Under the pieces are notes generated by a model. That model worked only from the letters and a program-made list of their open reading frames with translations, was not told the origin of the DNA and did no database searches. DNA of 64,000 nucleotides from Sorghum bicolor (lineage: Eukaryota > Streptophyta > Magnoliopsida > Poales > Poaceae): positions 20,824,501-20,888,500 of the forward strand of contig NC_012870.2 in NCBI RefSeq assembly GCF_000003195.3. Reading direction: 5' to 3'. Positions 51,390 through 62,683 of the stretch are shown piece after piece. A program made the position numbers and the translations under genes. How positions within the stretch are numbered: position 1 is the first letter of the stretch; every line of letters starts with the position of its first letter.

Positions 51390-53984
51390 CACTACCAGGT
51401 CAGAAAAATACTTCACTACCAGGTCACTACCCTCTATCACTGTCGAAAACTGAACCGACAAAGACAAAGTGGCAGTGGTGGGGCGGGGCTTTGCTATCAC
51501 TACCGGTTCATCCAACCTAGCAGTGAAATCAAATGTCAATATCGGTTCATCTCTTAAACCAGCAGTGACATCTTCAAGATCATTGTCAGGTTAGGAGTAT
51601 AACCGACAGTGTTGATTTGACCAACACTGCTCTCGCTTGCTTGGCAACTGGCAGTGATGTCCCTATGATCACTACCAGCTTATGTATGTACCCGGCAGTG
51701 ATATGATTTTTCCCATATTCCCATTTATTAATTTATTTTATTATTATTTTTATATATAGTACTTTTTTTATCCCCTATAGTTACTGGACTGGATATTCAA
51801 AACATCATACATCACAAATCTATCAAGATTTAGAATACAAAATGTTACAATAATGTATATGTTATAGTGAAAATATATAGTATAATAGATGTTTCTTCAT
51901 CTCTAGACCTTGGCGTGACAAATGTTGAAACATCCTTTTTTTTACTCAAGACCTCGTCCATGACAAAGGCTGTGGTAGCTCGTCTTGCAATCTTATAATC
52001 TCGAAGTCTAACAACTCTTGGGTTTTAATCCTTGCGCGTTTGTCGTTCAAGCAAGATGATATTGAAATGCATAAGCGCATGCCAAAACAATAGTGTGCTT
52101 TGTTGAATTAACCAATATACATGAATTGAGAAGCATACATACCATTTTATTTCCTTCCATTGTGCTCTCGCCGAGGTACTGATGCATTGCTCACATTGCA
52201 CAGAATCCACATTCATTATTCACGTGCCCGTCAATATTTTCCTTGACTGGGTGATATTAAAAAGTGTAAAAGGCGATGAAATTAGAATGTGCTATGTGAT
52301 TAAAAAATTGTATATTACTAGCTTCACTTACTCATTTAGCACGATGAACAATGTTACCCTCTCGTCTCTAGGCTCCCACCCCTCCTCCCTCTCTGACCCC
52401 ATGGTGGTGGGACTTCTCATGCCATGTGAACAATCTCAACCAACACAATTATGTTTGTGCCCTTCTTGTCCAGCTCATATGCAAGGTGTTTCCAAAAATT
52501 CTCTAAATAGGATAGTGCTGAGATTCAAGGAAGAAGAGAGACATGGCATAATGGTAACTCTATACATAAACTGATGCAAAGTGAGTGGACTCATTTGTTC
52601 AGTCTACCAAACACTAGCCATCTCAACTTGGCCCATTTCGTACATGGAAAACGAACATGAGTAGTTACACTCCCGTAACATAGTTCGTTTTAACCTGTCT
52701 CTGGCTATCGTAAGAGCCACCATGATGCAAGGAAACAAATAGACCCACTGTGTATAGATCACAGAAAACAGCAGCCCCCGTTCGCCAAAAAAAAAAAAGA
52801 AAAAAGAAAACAGCAGCCCCACAACATATGTCAGTGCTGCCTGCAGAGGTCACGAAGGCTTGGACTAACAAAATGCAGAAGCTCTCGCCTCTCATACAAC
52901 ACGTGTTGGGGTGGATGAGGCCCAGTCTACATAGCTTTATTCCTGGTCTGTTAGAGGTAAAAGGAAAAAGTGAAACGGATGTTTGTGATATATATAGGAG
53001 GAGAGGCCGGCGTTGAGGTATACGATTTCAGCAGCTGCCTTGTGGCTGCCCGAGCTCGGCGGCACGCCGCGTGCACGGTGTACATGTCGTGTTGGACGCG
53101 TGTGGCCTTACACAGTTATTACACCCTTACAGCTGACGATGTGGTGTTATGTTGGACAAAACGTCAAAACCTCTGTCTAAACTGTCTAGAGATACAATCG
53201 ACTTCTGTAGAGGAGGAAAATCGGAGACTATATATATGAAAAGTTGAACGGAGTACTGACTTTTTCCTACTACTAGTAGGTAGACCTCTGGCATGCGCAG
53301 GACGTAGCGACGGCGACGCAAGAGCATGATGATCTCACAATAAACTCATGCCGCGTCCGCCGAATCACAAACATCTCAACTTCCACCCGATCGGAGTGGA
53401 CAACATCTCAATTTGAGGCATGAAAATCGGATGGATGTCTGATCGAGCTGATGTTCTCAGGTCCGAAAGCAAGGTGCCGATACTGCTACTTGCTATTTCG
53501 TGCCGGCGCGCACCGTCTTCGACACGACGCTTTCCGGGCTGGTGCGACACCAATCAGTGGCCAGTTCGATCCGACACATCAGGATATATATATATTTTCA
53601 AAACAGTCTATATATGGGAACTTTATTTCATGACCAGTCCGTTGGCAAACATGCATGTGTTTGCATTTGCATCACATCATCAGAATTCTTTTTTATGTCT
53701 GTATAAGCCGAATATAATATGTATAGTATCTTCTACAGTACTCCCTAACTGATTCGGCTATACGTCCAAATATATATTCATAACCCTCACGTTTGAGTCC
53801 AGCACTAATACGGTTCGTATATTGGCCAACTAAACAACTATAGCAAAATCTTTCCTGATCATCTCCAGGTCTCTTGCACATCATGTCCAGCGCTAACACC
53901 TCTGTTCCTTAAGACGACCACCGTATGTTCTTTCCTGCCGGTTTCCTAGCTTGCTGGTTGCCACTAGCTAGTACAGATTTCGAA

Positions 53985-54247
53985 ATCACGGCCAGATCAA
54001 AATTATAGATGAAAATGAATCGGATATAGACGATATTATTGATATCATATTTGTTTTCATATTTCTAGTCGGATTTAAATTTGAATATAGATAATATCAG
54101 CCATGTCAAATATGCGATTTGAGTATCGAATACGGATACGGTACCAGATGTTGAATATCCGGACTCGGATACGGACAGATTTGAACTCCTCTAAACAGAT
54201 TCAGTTTTGAATACGGTTAGGAAATATTCCTACCATTTCCATCCCTA
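53985..54247 (+). mobile_element. Fragment of a hAT (Ac/Ds-like) transposon end
   Basis: The segment is rich in CGGATA/TATCCG-type motifs (GAATACGGATACGGTAC, GGACTCGGATACGGAC) and ends TTTCCATCCCTA. The reverse complement of that end, TAGGGATGGAAA, resembles the Ac-type terminus TAGGGATGAAA. The other end and the 8-bp duplication are not found. Confidence 0.5.
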
Positions 54248-55348
54248 CTCATCAGTGCCAGTTCTAAAAAAACAAATATTGATGTGGTTTCTAGGAAACC
54301 TGGAAATGGACTGAACCCCTAACCTCTTGCTTCGCATGTTCATCCCCTAACCACTCCACCGGTAAGATGCCTGTGTTCATTTGAGATATCCATCCTCCCT
54401 ATTTCATGTCACTCTGGTTTTGAAATGAATATTTGAGATCCAAAGAGAATTCAAATAAAAAAGTTGTTGACTATAAATTTTTATAACATTTTGAGATAAA
54501 CAACTTTTGTTTTGTTCATTTCTCCATCCAAGGTTATTTGAAGAATTTGAATTTCAAATGTGAGAAAATTTAACTGTAATTTTCCTTGGATAAATGATTT
54601 TTGAAAAGTTATTAATTACAAAGTTGCATAAGTTTTTGAGGTCTACAACTTCTTATTTTGGGCATTTCTCCATATGAGGTCATTTGGAAGATTTAAATTT
54701 AAAATTTGAGAAATAAAATATAATTTTTGTTAGATAGATGATTTTAAATAAAAATGTTCTCAATTATAAAGTTGTCAACTTTTCAAGATCTAAAACTTTT
54801 ATTTTGGTCGCTTCTTCATCTAAGATTTTTAAATACCACTACACTCCCACTTATGACTATGAAACATATGGCTTTAGTTGGTGTTAACTTCTATGAAATC
54901 TTAAGAATGAAATAAAGGAACATCATAACAACTTAAAATAAAAAATTATAAACTACAAAGTTGCATAGCTTTTTTGAGGTCTACAACATTTGTTTTGGGC
55001 GTTTCACCATCTGGGATCCTTAACTACCACTGCACACTCACTTATGACTATGGAGGATATGGACTTCTTTGGTTAACTCTATAAATTGTGTGGTGTATAT
55101 TTGGAAATCCAAACGATCTTAAATAGAAAATATTTAAACTAAAAAGTTATAGATCTCATCGAGTACTATATCTTTGATATAAAGTTCATCTTAATTAGAT
55201 GTTATATGAAAAAGTTATAAAGTTTTTTATTCTATCACTGTCGGTTCAAGCCATGAGCCGGCAATGATAGTATTATTGTCAGTTTTAGCTAAAAATCAGC
55301 AGTGATGATCCATTATCACTATAGTTCTTGGCTACAAATCGTCAGTAA

Positions 55349-55456
55349 AGACCCGAATATCACTGTTGTTAGTCCTATCACTATTGTTTTATCCAAAAAT
55401 CTAGACCCGAATATCACTGTTGTTAGTCCTATCACTATTGTTTTATCCAAAAATCT
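55349..55456 (+). repeat. Perfect 54-bp tandem duplication in the CACTA subterminal region
   Basis: The unit beginning AGACCCGAATATCACTG and ending TCCAAAAATCT occurs twice back to back (55349-55402 and 55403-55456) with no difference that I see, unlike the diverged repeats around it. It is therefore a recent duplication. Confidence 0.9.
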
Positions 55457-55546
55457 GTAGTGATGTGTCCGGAAGCACCGTCACTTCCAGTTTCTTAAAA
55501 ACCGACAGTGATGGAGTCGACAAAGCATGTCAGATCTGTAGTAGTG

Positions 55547-55880
55547 CATTGGTTAGCTAATATACTAATACAAAATACTTTAGCAGCCGAATTAACTTGT
55601 TCAAATATTAAACCAGCCAATGAAAATATTTCAGGCTTTCTCATCACTAACAAACAAATAAGCTATTGCTAAAGCCGAATTATAGCAAAATAAATCCGGC
55701 CAGCCAACGATAAATACTTCATTTTATTAAATGTGCAGCGTTATCTTGGGTTGGGAGTTTTCGTAGGCCAAGGCTCTTCATCCTACATGTACTGCACCTT
55801 TTGGGTTGAAGTCAACAGGCTTGTTAGCCTGGATTGATGAATCCCTTAGCTTCCTTTCTTTTTGAAATACATGACATGTA
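55547..55880 (+). other. Unclassified spacer between CACTA and Stowaway elements
   Basis: AT-rich sequence without a frame. The words GCCGAATTA and CCAGCCAA recur, but I cannot assign the segment to an element. Confidence 0.35.
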
Positions 55881-56138
55881 CTCCCTCCATATCAAATCAT
55901 AAATTATTCCAATAATCTTGGAGAGTCAAAACATCTCAAGTTTGACCAAACTTATATGATAGGATAATAATATTTATGATATCAACTAAGTATCATTAGG
56001 TTCTTTATTAATTATATTTTCATAGAATATCTATTTGATGCCACAAAACTTTGTAATTTTTTTATAAATTTGGTCAAATTTGAGATGCTTTGAGTCTTCA
56101 AGATTCTTGGAATGACTTACAATTTGGGATGGAGGGAG
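55881..56138 (+). mobile_element. Stowaway MITE (258 bp)
   Basis: The ends are CTCCCTCCATATCAAATCAT and (CAATTT)GGGATGGAGGGAG, flanked by TA at 55879-55880 and 56139-56140. Internal inverted blocks CATCTCAAGTTTGACCAAA and TTTGGTCAAATTTGAGATG extend the hairpin. It is a different subfamily from the copy in FAO intron 2. Confidence 0.9.
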
Positions 56139-56224
56139 TAACCTTTTATATGAGGTACACTATTTCAGCCGCTGCATTGTGGCTGCCCTGACAGAGATCA
56201 CCAGTGCCAACATAGAGTCTATGG

Positions 56225-59219
56225 CCTTTTTCCGCGATCGGGTCATTCACCCGTTTTTCATTAAGAGGATGTTTAAACAACAGACACAAGCTTAGCCAAA
56301 CTCAATAGCGAGAAGCCATAAGTATGGCCAAGAGTACAGACCTATCTACTAGATATAGACTTCCGATGTCTTACAAAACCATAGAATTTTGCAGCCACAA
56401 AGGTAAAGCTTGCGCTAAAGTCCTGAACCCTTCCTGAACCCACTCGGCTGCCTCAGTCATTGCTCTGAGATAGAGTTCTTGTACCCCAGCCAACTTCTGA
56501 TCAAATGTTCGGCTATTTCGTTCCTTCCAGATGATCCACATGGTGAGCAAAACTAGAGTGTCAAACCTCGGGTGACTGTCTACACCAACATAGCACCACT
56601 GTTTTAGCCACCACAAGATCAAGCTGTCTGTTGAAAGGGGCAGAAGTCAAGAAAGCTCGAGCGGTTCCAGCAACATATACCAAAGCTGCCTGCTGATGAC
56701 ACATCTAGCGAAAAAGTGATCATTGAGCTCTGTTTCTTGCGCACAAAGGATACAAGAACTGTCGTCCTGTAGTCCATGCCTCCAACATTGCTCCATGGTC
56801 CAAAGCCGGTGATGGAGAGCTAGCCAGAAGAAGAAATTGACCTTTCATGGTGCTTTCGTTCGCCAAAGCTCCTTGGCCCCGACAGAGAGATCGATTCCAT
56901 GAATAAAGCTCTATAAGCCGAGGAGGTTGAGTAGCTTCCATCGGCGGTGTAATTCCAAACAAAACTATCAGACTGCACTTGATCGAGGATGGTGTCCCGG
57001 GCGATGTTTCGTACCTACAGAAATGGGCAAAGAACCTAGGTTGTCAATGCTCTGACTATGTCATTTACCCAGCGGTTTTGATGAACTACATCCTTGAGAG
57101 TCCTCCTTCTGTCCATTCTAGAGACAACAGCAAACAGGTTTGGAGCAAACCTACACAGCGGGCCAACTAGGGACCAATTGTCTATCCAGAACCAAGCACA
57201 GCTGCCATCCCCCATGTTGATGTTCATGCTCACCCAAGCCATTGCCTCGATGACTTTTTCTTTCTTAGATGGAAGCTTAGCCCAGCAAGACTCGACATTG
57301 GTACAAGCAATCCACTCCCATCTCAAACGCAACATGAAACCGAACAATTTCCAATCGAGGACACCGAGACTACCCAAGTCTATAGTCATATAGACCACCG
57401 GCTAAGCAATCTTGCACTTTCCACCAGTAGTCTACTGTGTTCCTGACCAAAGGAAGGCACGATGATGTTTGTTGATCTGGTCCGAAGCCTAGGTGGATAG
57501 GAAGTAGGAGATGACAATGTGGACAGGTGCACTAGGATGGATGATAGTGTGACCTTCGAGAGTAGGACCCGACTGGTGTGTGTGAGTAGCCTAGCCTTCC
57601 AGGTGGGAATTCTTGCCGCCACCACATCAACGAGTGGCTGCTCATCAGCGCACCTTAGCCGCCCAAGCAACAGAGGGATGCCGATGTACCGATAGGGGAA
57701 CGATGCCACCAAACAAGGGAAGACCTATTGAACAACAAGCAACATTTCTCCAGTGCACTGTATAGGTGTGGCGACACATTTGTCGATGTTCGTTACAAGG
57801 CCGAAGGCACCGGCAAATAGCGGAAGGATATCAAACAAGGTTTGCAAGTCTTTCTATTGTGGAGTGACGAAGAGCACAAGATCGTCCGCATAAAGTGACG
57901 CACGTTGGACGATTGCATTGCTAGGTAGTAGGCTTAGAACTCTAAGGCGATCTGCTTACCGAATTAGAGAGTTGAGGGCTTCCATGACAATGACAAACAA
58001 CATTGGGGATATAGGGTCCCCCTGCCTGAGCCCCCTGGCATGAATCATCCTCCTCCCTGCCTTCGAGTTCATGAGTACTTTGGTGCTCGCGGTGGATAGT
58101 AGGATCGAGATCCAGTTAGTCCGACAACGTGGGAACTCAATGTGCTGCAATACTTCCAAAAGGAAGGGCCACGCGACCAAATTGAAGGCTTTAGCAATGT
58201 CAACTTTAAGGAGGACTGCAGGTGAATTATTTGAGTGCAGCCAATGGCATGCCAGCTGAACTGCTCTAAAATTGTCATGGATGGAGCACCCATGAATGAA
58301 TGCACTATGGTTAGGAGCCATGATCTCCCATAATCTGAGTGCCAGCCTCCTTGCCAAACATTTGGCAAATAGTTTACTAAAGCTATGCATTAGGCTGATT
58401 GGCTAATAGTGACGCAGGCTTGCAGGTGCATTGTTCTTGTGTATCAATACCATAAGCGCATTGTTGAGAAGGTAGAAGCTCCTTGAGTCAGGCGACCACA
58501 GTGCGTTGAATGCCCCCATGACATTATGTTTGATGACTGGCCAAACTACCTTGTAGAAGAGGCCAGTGAATCCATTTGGCCCCGGCGCGACGACATTTCC
58601 TTTACTATATCCTAGATTTCCTATTTAGAGAAGCATGCATCAATCCCTTCCAAGTTGATTTATGGGAGTAGGTCGTCTAGTTGCAGACTGTGCTGCCGCT
58701 AGAAAGGGGTTCCTAGGATGTTGTTGTAGTAATTGTAGATGAGGTCCTACTTAGCCTCCTTAGGGGAAAACCATGCCCCCTCGTGCTGAATCGCTATGAT
58801 GTAGTTTTTCCTGCTTTGGTAGATGAAAAAAATTTTGTGTCCGCATCCCCTTCGCTGAGGAACCTAATCCTAGAGCATTGCCTTGTGATAGTTCTGCTCA
58901 TAGAAGCAAGACCTAAACTGTGAGCTTTGAGCTTAGCCCGCAGCGATCGCTCCTCATCAGATAGCAGCCTAGACTCTTGTGCCTTGTCAAATTGAGCTAT
59001 CAATTCTCTAGTAGTGAACACCTAATGGCGAATGCTCCCGATGGAGTGCATACTCCAGCTCTTGAGCGCCTTAGCCGTCTAGCGTAGCTTAATGTCTAGT
59101 CGACGGCATGCATCGACGTTTAGCATAGTGTCCACCACCCAGGCTTCCTGGACAGCGTTAAGGAATCCATTGAGGCACACCCAAAATGATTCAAAGTGAA
59201 ATCTTGGCATGGCACCCGC
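56225..59219 (-). pseudogene. LINE (L1-type) ORF2 pseudogene, 5' part cut off
   Basis: The minus-strand order is: endonuclease-RT linker (PRFHFESFWVCL; then LDxAQESR-like and RFLSEGDADTKFF at 59021-58794), reverse transcriptase (58390-57956: AFIHGCSIHDNFRAVQ, KVDIAKAFNLVAWPFLLEVL, GLRQGDPISPMLF), catalytic YADD at 57892-57881, then FPYRYIGIPLLLGRLR (57712 on), and the zf-RVT end with WIIWKERNSRTFDQ (56622-56371). In-frame stops (for example TAA at 57958-57956 after NSLIR) and frame shifts break it into six pieces. The 5' end, including the endonuclease, is separated at 59220 by the Athila LTR and would lie past the window. The 3' edge is approximate. Confidence 0.85.
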
Positions 59220-60453
59220 TGTTGATATTTGGGAACGCAATAAGGAATTGATCCGCAAGCGCACGGATATCGGTGAGCACTTCACCCGGGAGGTTATCCA
59301 GAGTATCGTATTTATTTTTTTTACCACTAGGAGAAAGAGTGCATCTGACTAACCGGTCTATTACTACTAACCCTTTAGGCAACAAAGAATGTTTATCGAT
59401 GTGAGTGATAAATAGAGAAGACTGCAACCGTAGTCTTCTTCTAACCTTGGTAAGGATGATCTACTGTTCTATCGGGGAGGCTAACGGAATCTAGACACCA
59501 CAAAGGATGTTCAACTTGCACCTATAAACCCTATTCTTCCTGCTAACGAGATATGGTCTGCAAAGGTAACTCGGAAATGTCACGTTCCTCGCTACTACCA
59601 CGGTCTAGCTAGTCAGGGAATATCTATGAGTACCCCAGCCTAAACACCACGTTTATGCCAGCAATGATTACTCTAAACTCTACGCGAAGAGATTAAAGTA
59701 AACTCATAAACTAAAAGAACAATAAAACAAGAACTTACTAGAATTTAGAAGTCAAAATACTGAAGAATCCTAGGAGCAAGCTTCGGGTTAGGAGAACTTG
59801 ATCCCGCAGGTACAAGCTTGGAGTAGACACCGACAGGCTGGGCTTCCTCCAATCTACACCTCCACTCTATCTCTCTCAATCTAGTAGAAACTAGAAGATC
59901 TATTTCTACTTTACATTGGTTGCTAAGCCTAAAAAGAAATATTGTTTAGAGAAGAGGTTTTCCTTCGAGGGCACCCCTCAATCTCTATGATAACTTCTTG
60001 TCTTCTCCAGGGGCCAGGGGGGTATCCTTATAGAGTCCTCCTTCTCTATGCATTTTTGGGTCGGTAGGCGATGTGGTACTACGTTATTCTTGATCCATTA
60101 GGTCGGTGGAACATTGTGTGCGAAGAGAGTCCCGAACGGAGTACAGGAGGGGGCGGGCGCCCAGGTCCTCAGGGTGGGCGCCCTGGGCCTGGCCCCTTTC
60201 GGCCTCTGCTTTCTTCCCGTGGCTTCTGGAGTCTTCTAGATGGTAGAAAATCGCGCGGTGCGTTGATATCTCTATGAAATCCCGACATGTGGGCCTTTCT
60301 TCCTTATTTCCTGATAACCCCCTGCAGAAACAGATAAACAACAAAACTCGTGGAATTCTGTCAGATCAAACCCTAATTCTAGGTGTTGGTTGCATATTGG
60401 TCCTTTCTCTTGTTTATTTGATAATTAAAATTGATACTTAAGAACCGTCAACA
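59220..60453 (-). repeat. 3' LTR of the Athila element (1234 bp)
   Basis: The plus-strand ends are TGTTGATATTTGGG and AGAACCGTCAACA. A minus-strand TATA box (CTCTATAAGGATACC, about 60036-60030) lies about 420 bp into the LTR. It shares blocks with the solo LTR at 45113-46512. Confidence 0.85.
60030..60037 (-). promoter_or_regulatory. TATA box of the Athila LTR
   Basis: On the minus strand the reading is GGACTCTATAAGGATACCCCC. The related solo LTR has TATAAATACAGG at the equivalent place. Confidence 0.5.
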
Positions 60454-60462
60454 AATACCCCC
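60454..60462 (-). promoter_or_regulatory. Polypurine tract of the Athila element
   Basis: The minus-strand sequence ATGGGGGTATT directly precedes the LTR start TGTTGACGG. It is in the standard position for plus-strand priming. Confidence 0.7.
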
Positions 60463-61749
60463 ATACTTAGGCTTTTACCCGTCCTCGAGAAAAGGATGGT
60501 TAAGAACAATATTTGGGGTAAAACATTTTAAATCATTCTTTTCATAACTGCAGGGTGTTAAAATTCCACTGTGTACTATAGTCAGGAAAGTATATAGTTA
60601 AGAGTAAAGATCCTTTCTTCTCAATCTTGTCACTTGGAGTTTTTGTATATTTTTGAAAGAAAGTTAGCATACCTTTTATCCTCATAGTTCTGCTCAGATC
60701 ACTCATTATCTTTTATATATCTCACTGAGGTTGTTTTAATTTGCAAAAATTCTCAAGCATACTTACTTTGCATTTATTGCGTGATCAAAACGGGATCCGA
60801 GGAGGGGAATGTCACACTCTTAGATCAAAGACTTTGGAAATTAAAACCTTTGTCAACTCTTGCTGGCATATTGCTTATTAGAGGGACCATGGGCTATCAT
60901 TTTTTTAAGTGGATACCGAGGTACCCCTAATTCTACTGCCGGACACTTGTCCATTTTTTTCTACGAGGTTATCGAGCACTTGCTCCTTTTTATTTCCTCA
61001 AAATATCTTTATTTTTGCATAGCCCATGCCTCTAATGCAATAATACTTGGAAGAGTGAATCTTTCTAAATAAATGTCCTGATCTTAGGAGCATGATAAAT
61101 CTCTCAACAAGGGTCTAACTCATTTTGAACAAACTCAATACATAGTAGATAGCCTTTATGATCATAATTAATATTTTCAGTTTTTATCAGGCATATAAAA
61201 CACTGAGGATGGTAGCTAGAATTTTGTAGATTTTGAAATAAATTCTCCAAGTGACAATGATATCAAGAATAAGAAACTCATACTCTACCATCTCACATTC
61301 CATACTGTCTTAAGTAACACTGGGTTTTAAAATAATTTTAATAGTTGCAAGTTTCAGGAAATATCACAGAGTGAGATTAATCATGATTAGAATTTTTATC
61401 TTTTTAATTTATCATGTCGGAAACAATATTCTGCATAATCAAGATATGTGTATGTGTAAAGTAAAGTGTCCAGAGTGTGTACCTGAATCGTGGAGTGGTG
61501 TAGTCGGAGTGTTTTTGGCATGTTGAGGGATCTCCCCCACACTTGTTTTCTGCTTTCTTGCACAAAAATAAAGTAGAGACACACGAGACATAATAATAAT
61601 AATACTATTTATTAATCTTGAGGCATTTATTACAAATGACTAGTAGTAAACTGATAGCAATAGTAACAAACTGATGATAATAGTAAACCTAAACCAAATT
61701 TAAAGATAGATAACTAGGATGCATTGCCTCAAGGTCTAATCTAGATAAC
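60463..61749 (-). other. Untranslated region of the Athila element after the extra ORF
   Basis: AT-rich sequence with no frame over 70 codons on either strand. Athila elements usually have long non-coding stretches here. I see no env-like membrane protein in it. Confidence 0.5.
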
Positions 61750-62379
61750 TCAGCGGCGTTCTAACTCCTTAATCTTCTTATTGGCACTGGCAAGATCCTG
61801 CCTAAGGCCTAGTATAATGGTGTTGTGGTTAGAGAGCTGCCTAGTGAGGGAATTAATCGAGGACTGGAGGTCTATGATAATTCTGTCTAGTCTGCGAACG
61901 TCCTCATCAATATCCATTATAGTCTTGCGACGCTTGGGAGGTGTCTCAAAAGCATTGAGAGTGTGCTTCGGGGCTGCCTTTGGAGGGATGAAACAGACTT
62001 TGGCTGCTCTAATCCCTTCGAAGTAAGGCCTTTCTTCCTCCGTAGTGTAGCGAATGCTGCTGATCTCACCGCTCCGGTTGGTCTTGACTCCAACGACCCT
62101 CTCATTGGGTCTAGGTGGAAGGATCCTCGTGCCGGTTGGCACCTTGATGGTGGTCTTCGTCTTGGATGATGATCCCTTGACGAGTAGGGGTTGTGGCGGT
62201 GCGGTGAGAACTGGTTGAGCATGGTAGGATTGGGCGGAGCTGCGTTGGCGTAATGGCATGGCTTCTACCTGTCGCTCTGTGTTGGCCGGGACGAGAGCAC
62301 GGGCATCGGGGTCTTCCACAGGCTCCATGTTGAGGTTGAAGGGGACGAGTTCCCAATCATCGTGGAACTTCTTGGCCAT
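61750..62379 (-). CDS. Extra ORF of the Athila element (209 residues, coiled coil)
   Basis: The ATG at 62379 (MAKKFHDDWELVPFNLN) starts an open frame of 209 codons located where Athila elements may carry an env-like gene, between integrase and the 3' LTR. There is no signal peptide and no membrane segment, so it does not look like an envelope protein. Residues 1-150 are Pro-rich and basic. PPKRRKTI (about 145-152) resembles a nuclear localisation signal. Residues about 155-208 form a heptad-rich coiled coil (VRRLDRIIIDLQSSINSL and onward, ending KKIKELERR). A TATA box 90 bp upstream suggests its own transcript. I do not recognise a family. It could be captured host sequence or a lineage-specific accessory gene. 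Confidence 0.65.
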   Translation of the reverse strand: MAKKFHDDWELVPFNLNMEPVEDPDARALVPANTERQVEAMPLRQRSSAQSYHAQPVLTAPPQPLLVKGSSSKTKTTIKVPTGTRILPPRPNERVVGVKTNRSGEISSIRYTTEEERPYFEGIRAAKVCFIPPKAAPKHTLNAFETPPKRRKTIMDIDEDVRRLDRIIIDLQSSINSLTRQLSNHNTIILGLRQDLASANKKIKELERR

Positions 62380-62467
62380 TGGAGCAGCGAGGAACTAATC
62401 AAGCTCTAATTGAAGAAGAAGAGAAGGTTTGGTGGTTTGGTGTTTGAAAACTGATGTCAGGGGTCTG

Positions 62468-62475
62468 TTTATATA
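62468..62475 (-). promoter_or_regulatory. Internal TATA box upstream of the Athila extra ORF
   Basis: The minus-strand sequence CCCCTATATAAACAGACC lies about 90 bp before the ATG at 62379. The leader between is CT/CA-rich (CACCAAACCACCAAACC, CTTCTCTTCTTCTTC), like a plant 5' untranslated region. Confidence 0.6.
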
Positions 62476-62683
62476 GGGGTCAAAAAGTGCCTCTAGGGGT
62501 TGTTCGGGTTGCTCCCGTCGATGTGCGTCCGAAACTTTCCATCTGAGGGATTATTTGGATTGCCATAAGTGCATTTCCCATAACAGAGAAAATCGGAACC
62601 GAGGGGGAACAGGAGCTGGGCGCCCGCCCTCTCTCTGGCCCCTCTGTGGGCCCGCTTCCTCGAGCGTATTTCTAGATGCAAAA

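Larger units (their letters stand above)
51390..55546 (+). mobile_element. Probable non-autonomous CACTA element (about 4.16 kb)
   Basis: It starts CACTACCAGGTCAG (duplicated at 51390 and 51414) and ends GATCTGTAGTAGTG. Both ends carry typical grass CACTA subterminal repeats of the form TATCACTG-CGGTT and AACCG-CAGTGAT, sparse on the left (51440-51705) and dense on the right (55225-55520). Before the right end lies the usual string of diverged repeats with AACTACAAAGTTG-AT and GATCTACAAC-like motifs (54450-55200). No transposase frame is present. Flanking triplets CTT and CAT do not match, so the left edge is uncertain. The interior 51780-53980 may be captured or inserted sequence. Confidence 0.6.

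Noticed and set aside
52182..52574. A 130-codon plus-strand frame inside the CACTA borders
   Set aside because: No recognisable domain, AT-rich codons and no splice or promoter context; probably chance.
60463..61749. Env-like membrane protein gene of the Athila element
   Set aside because: No frame above 70 codons and no hydrophobic segment pattern on the element's strand.
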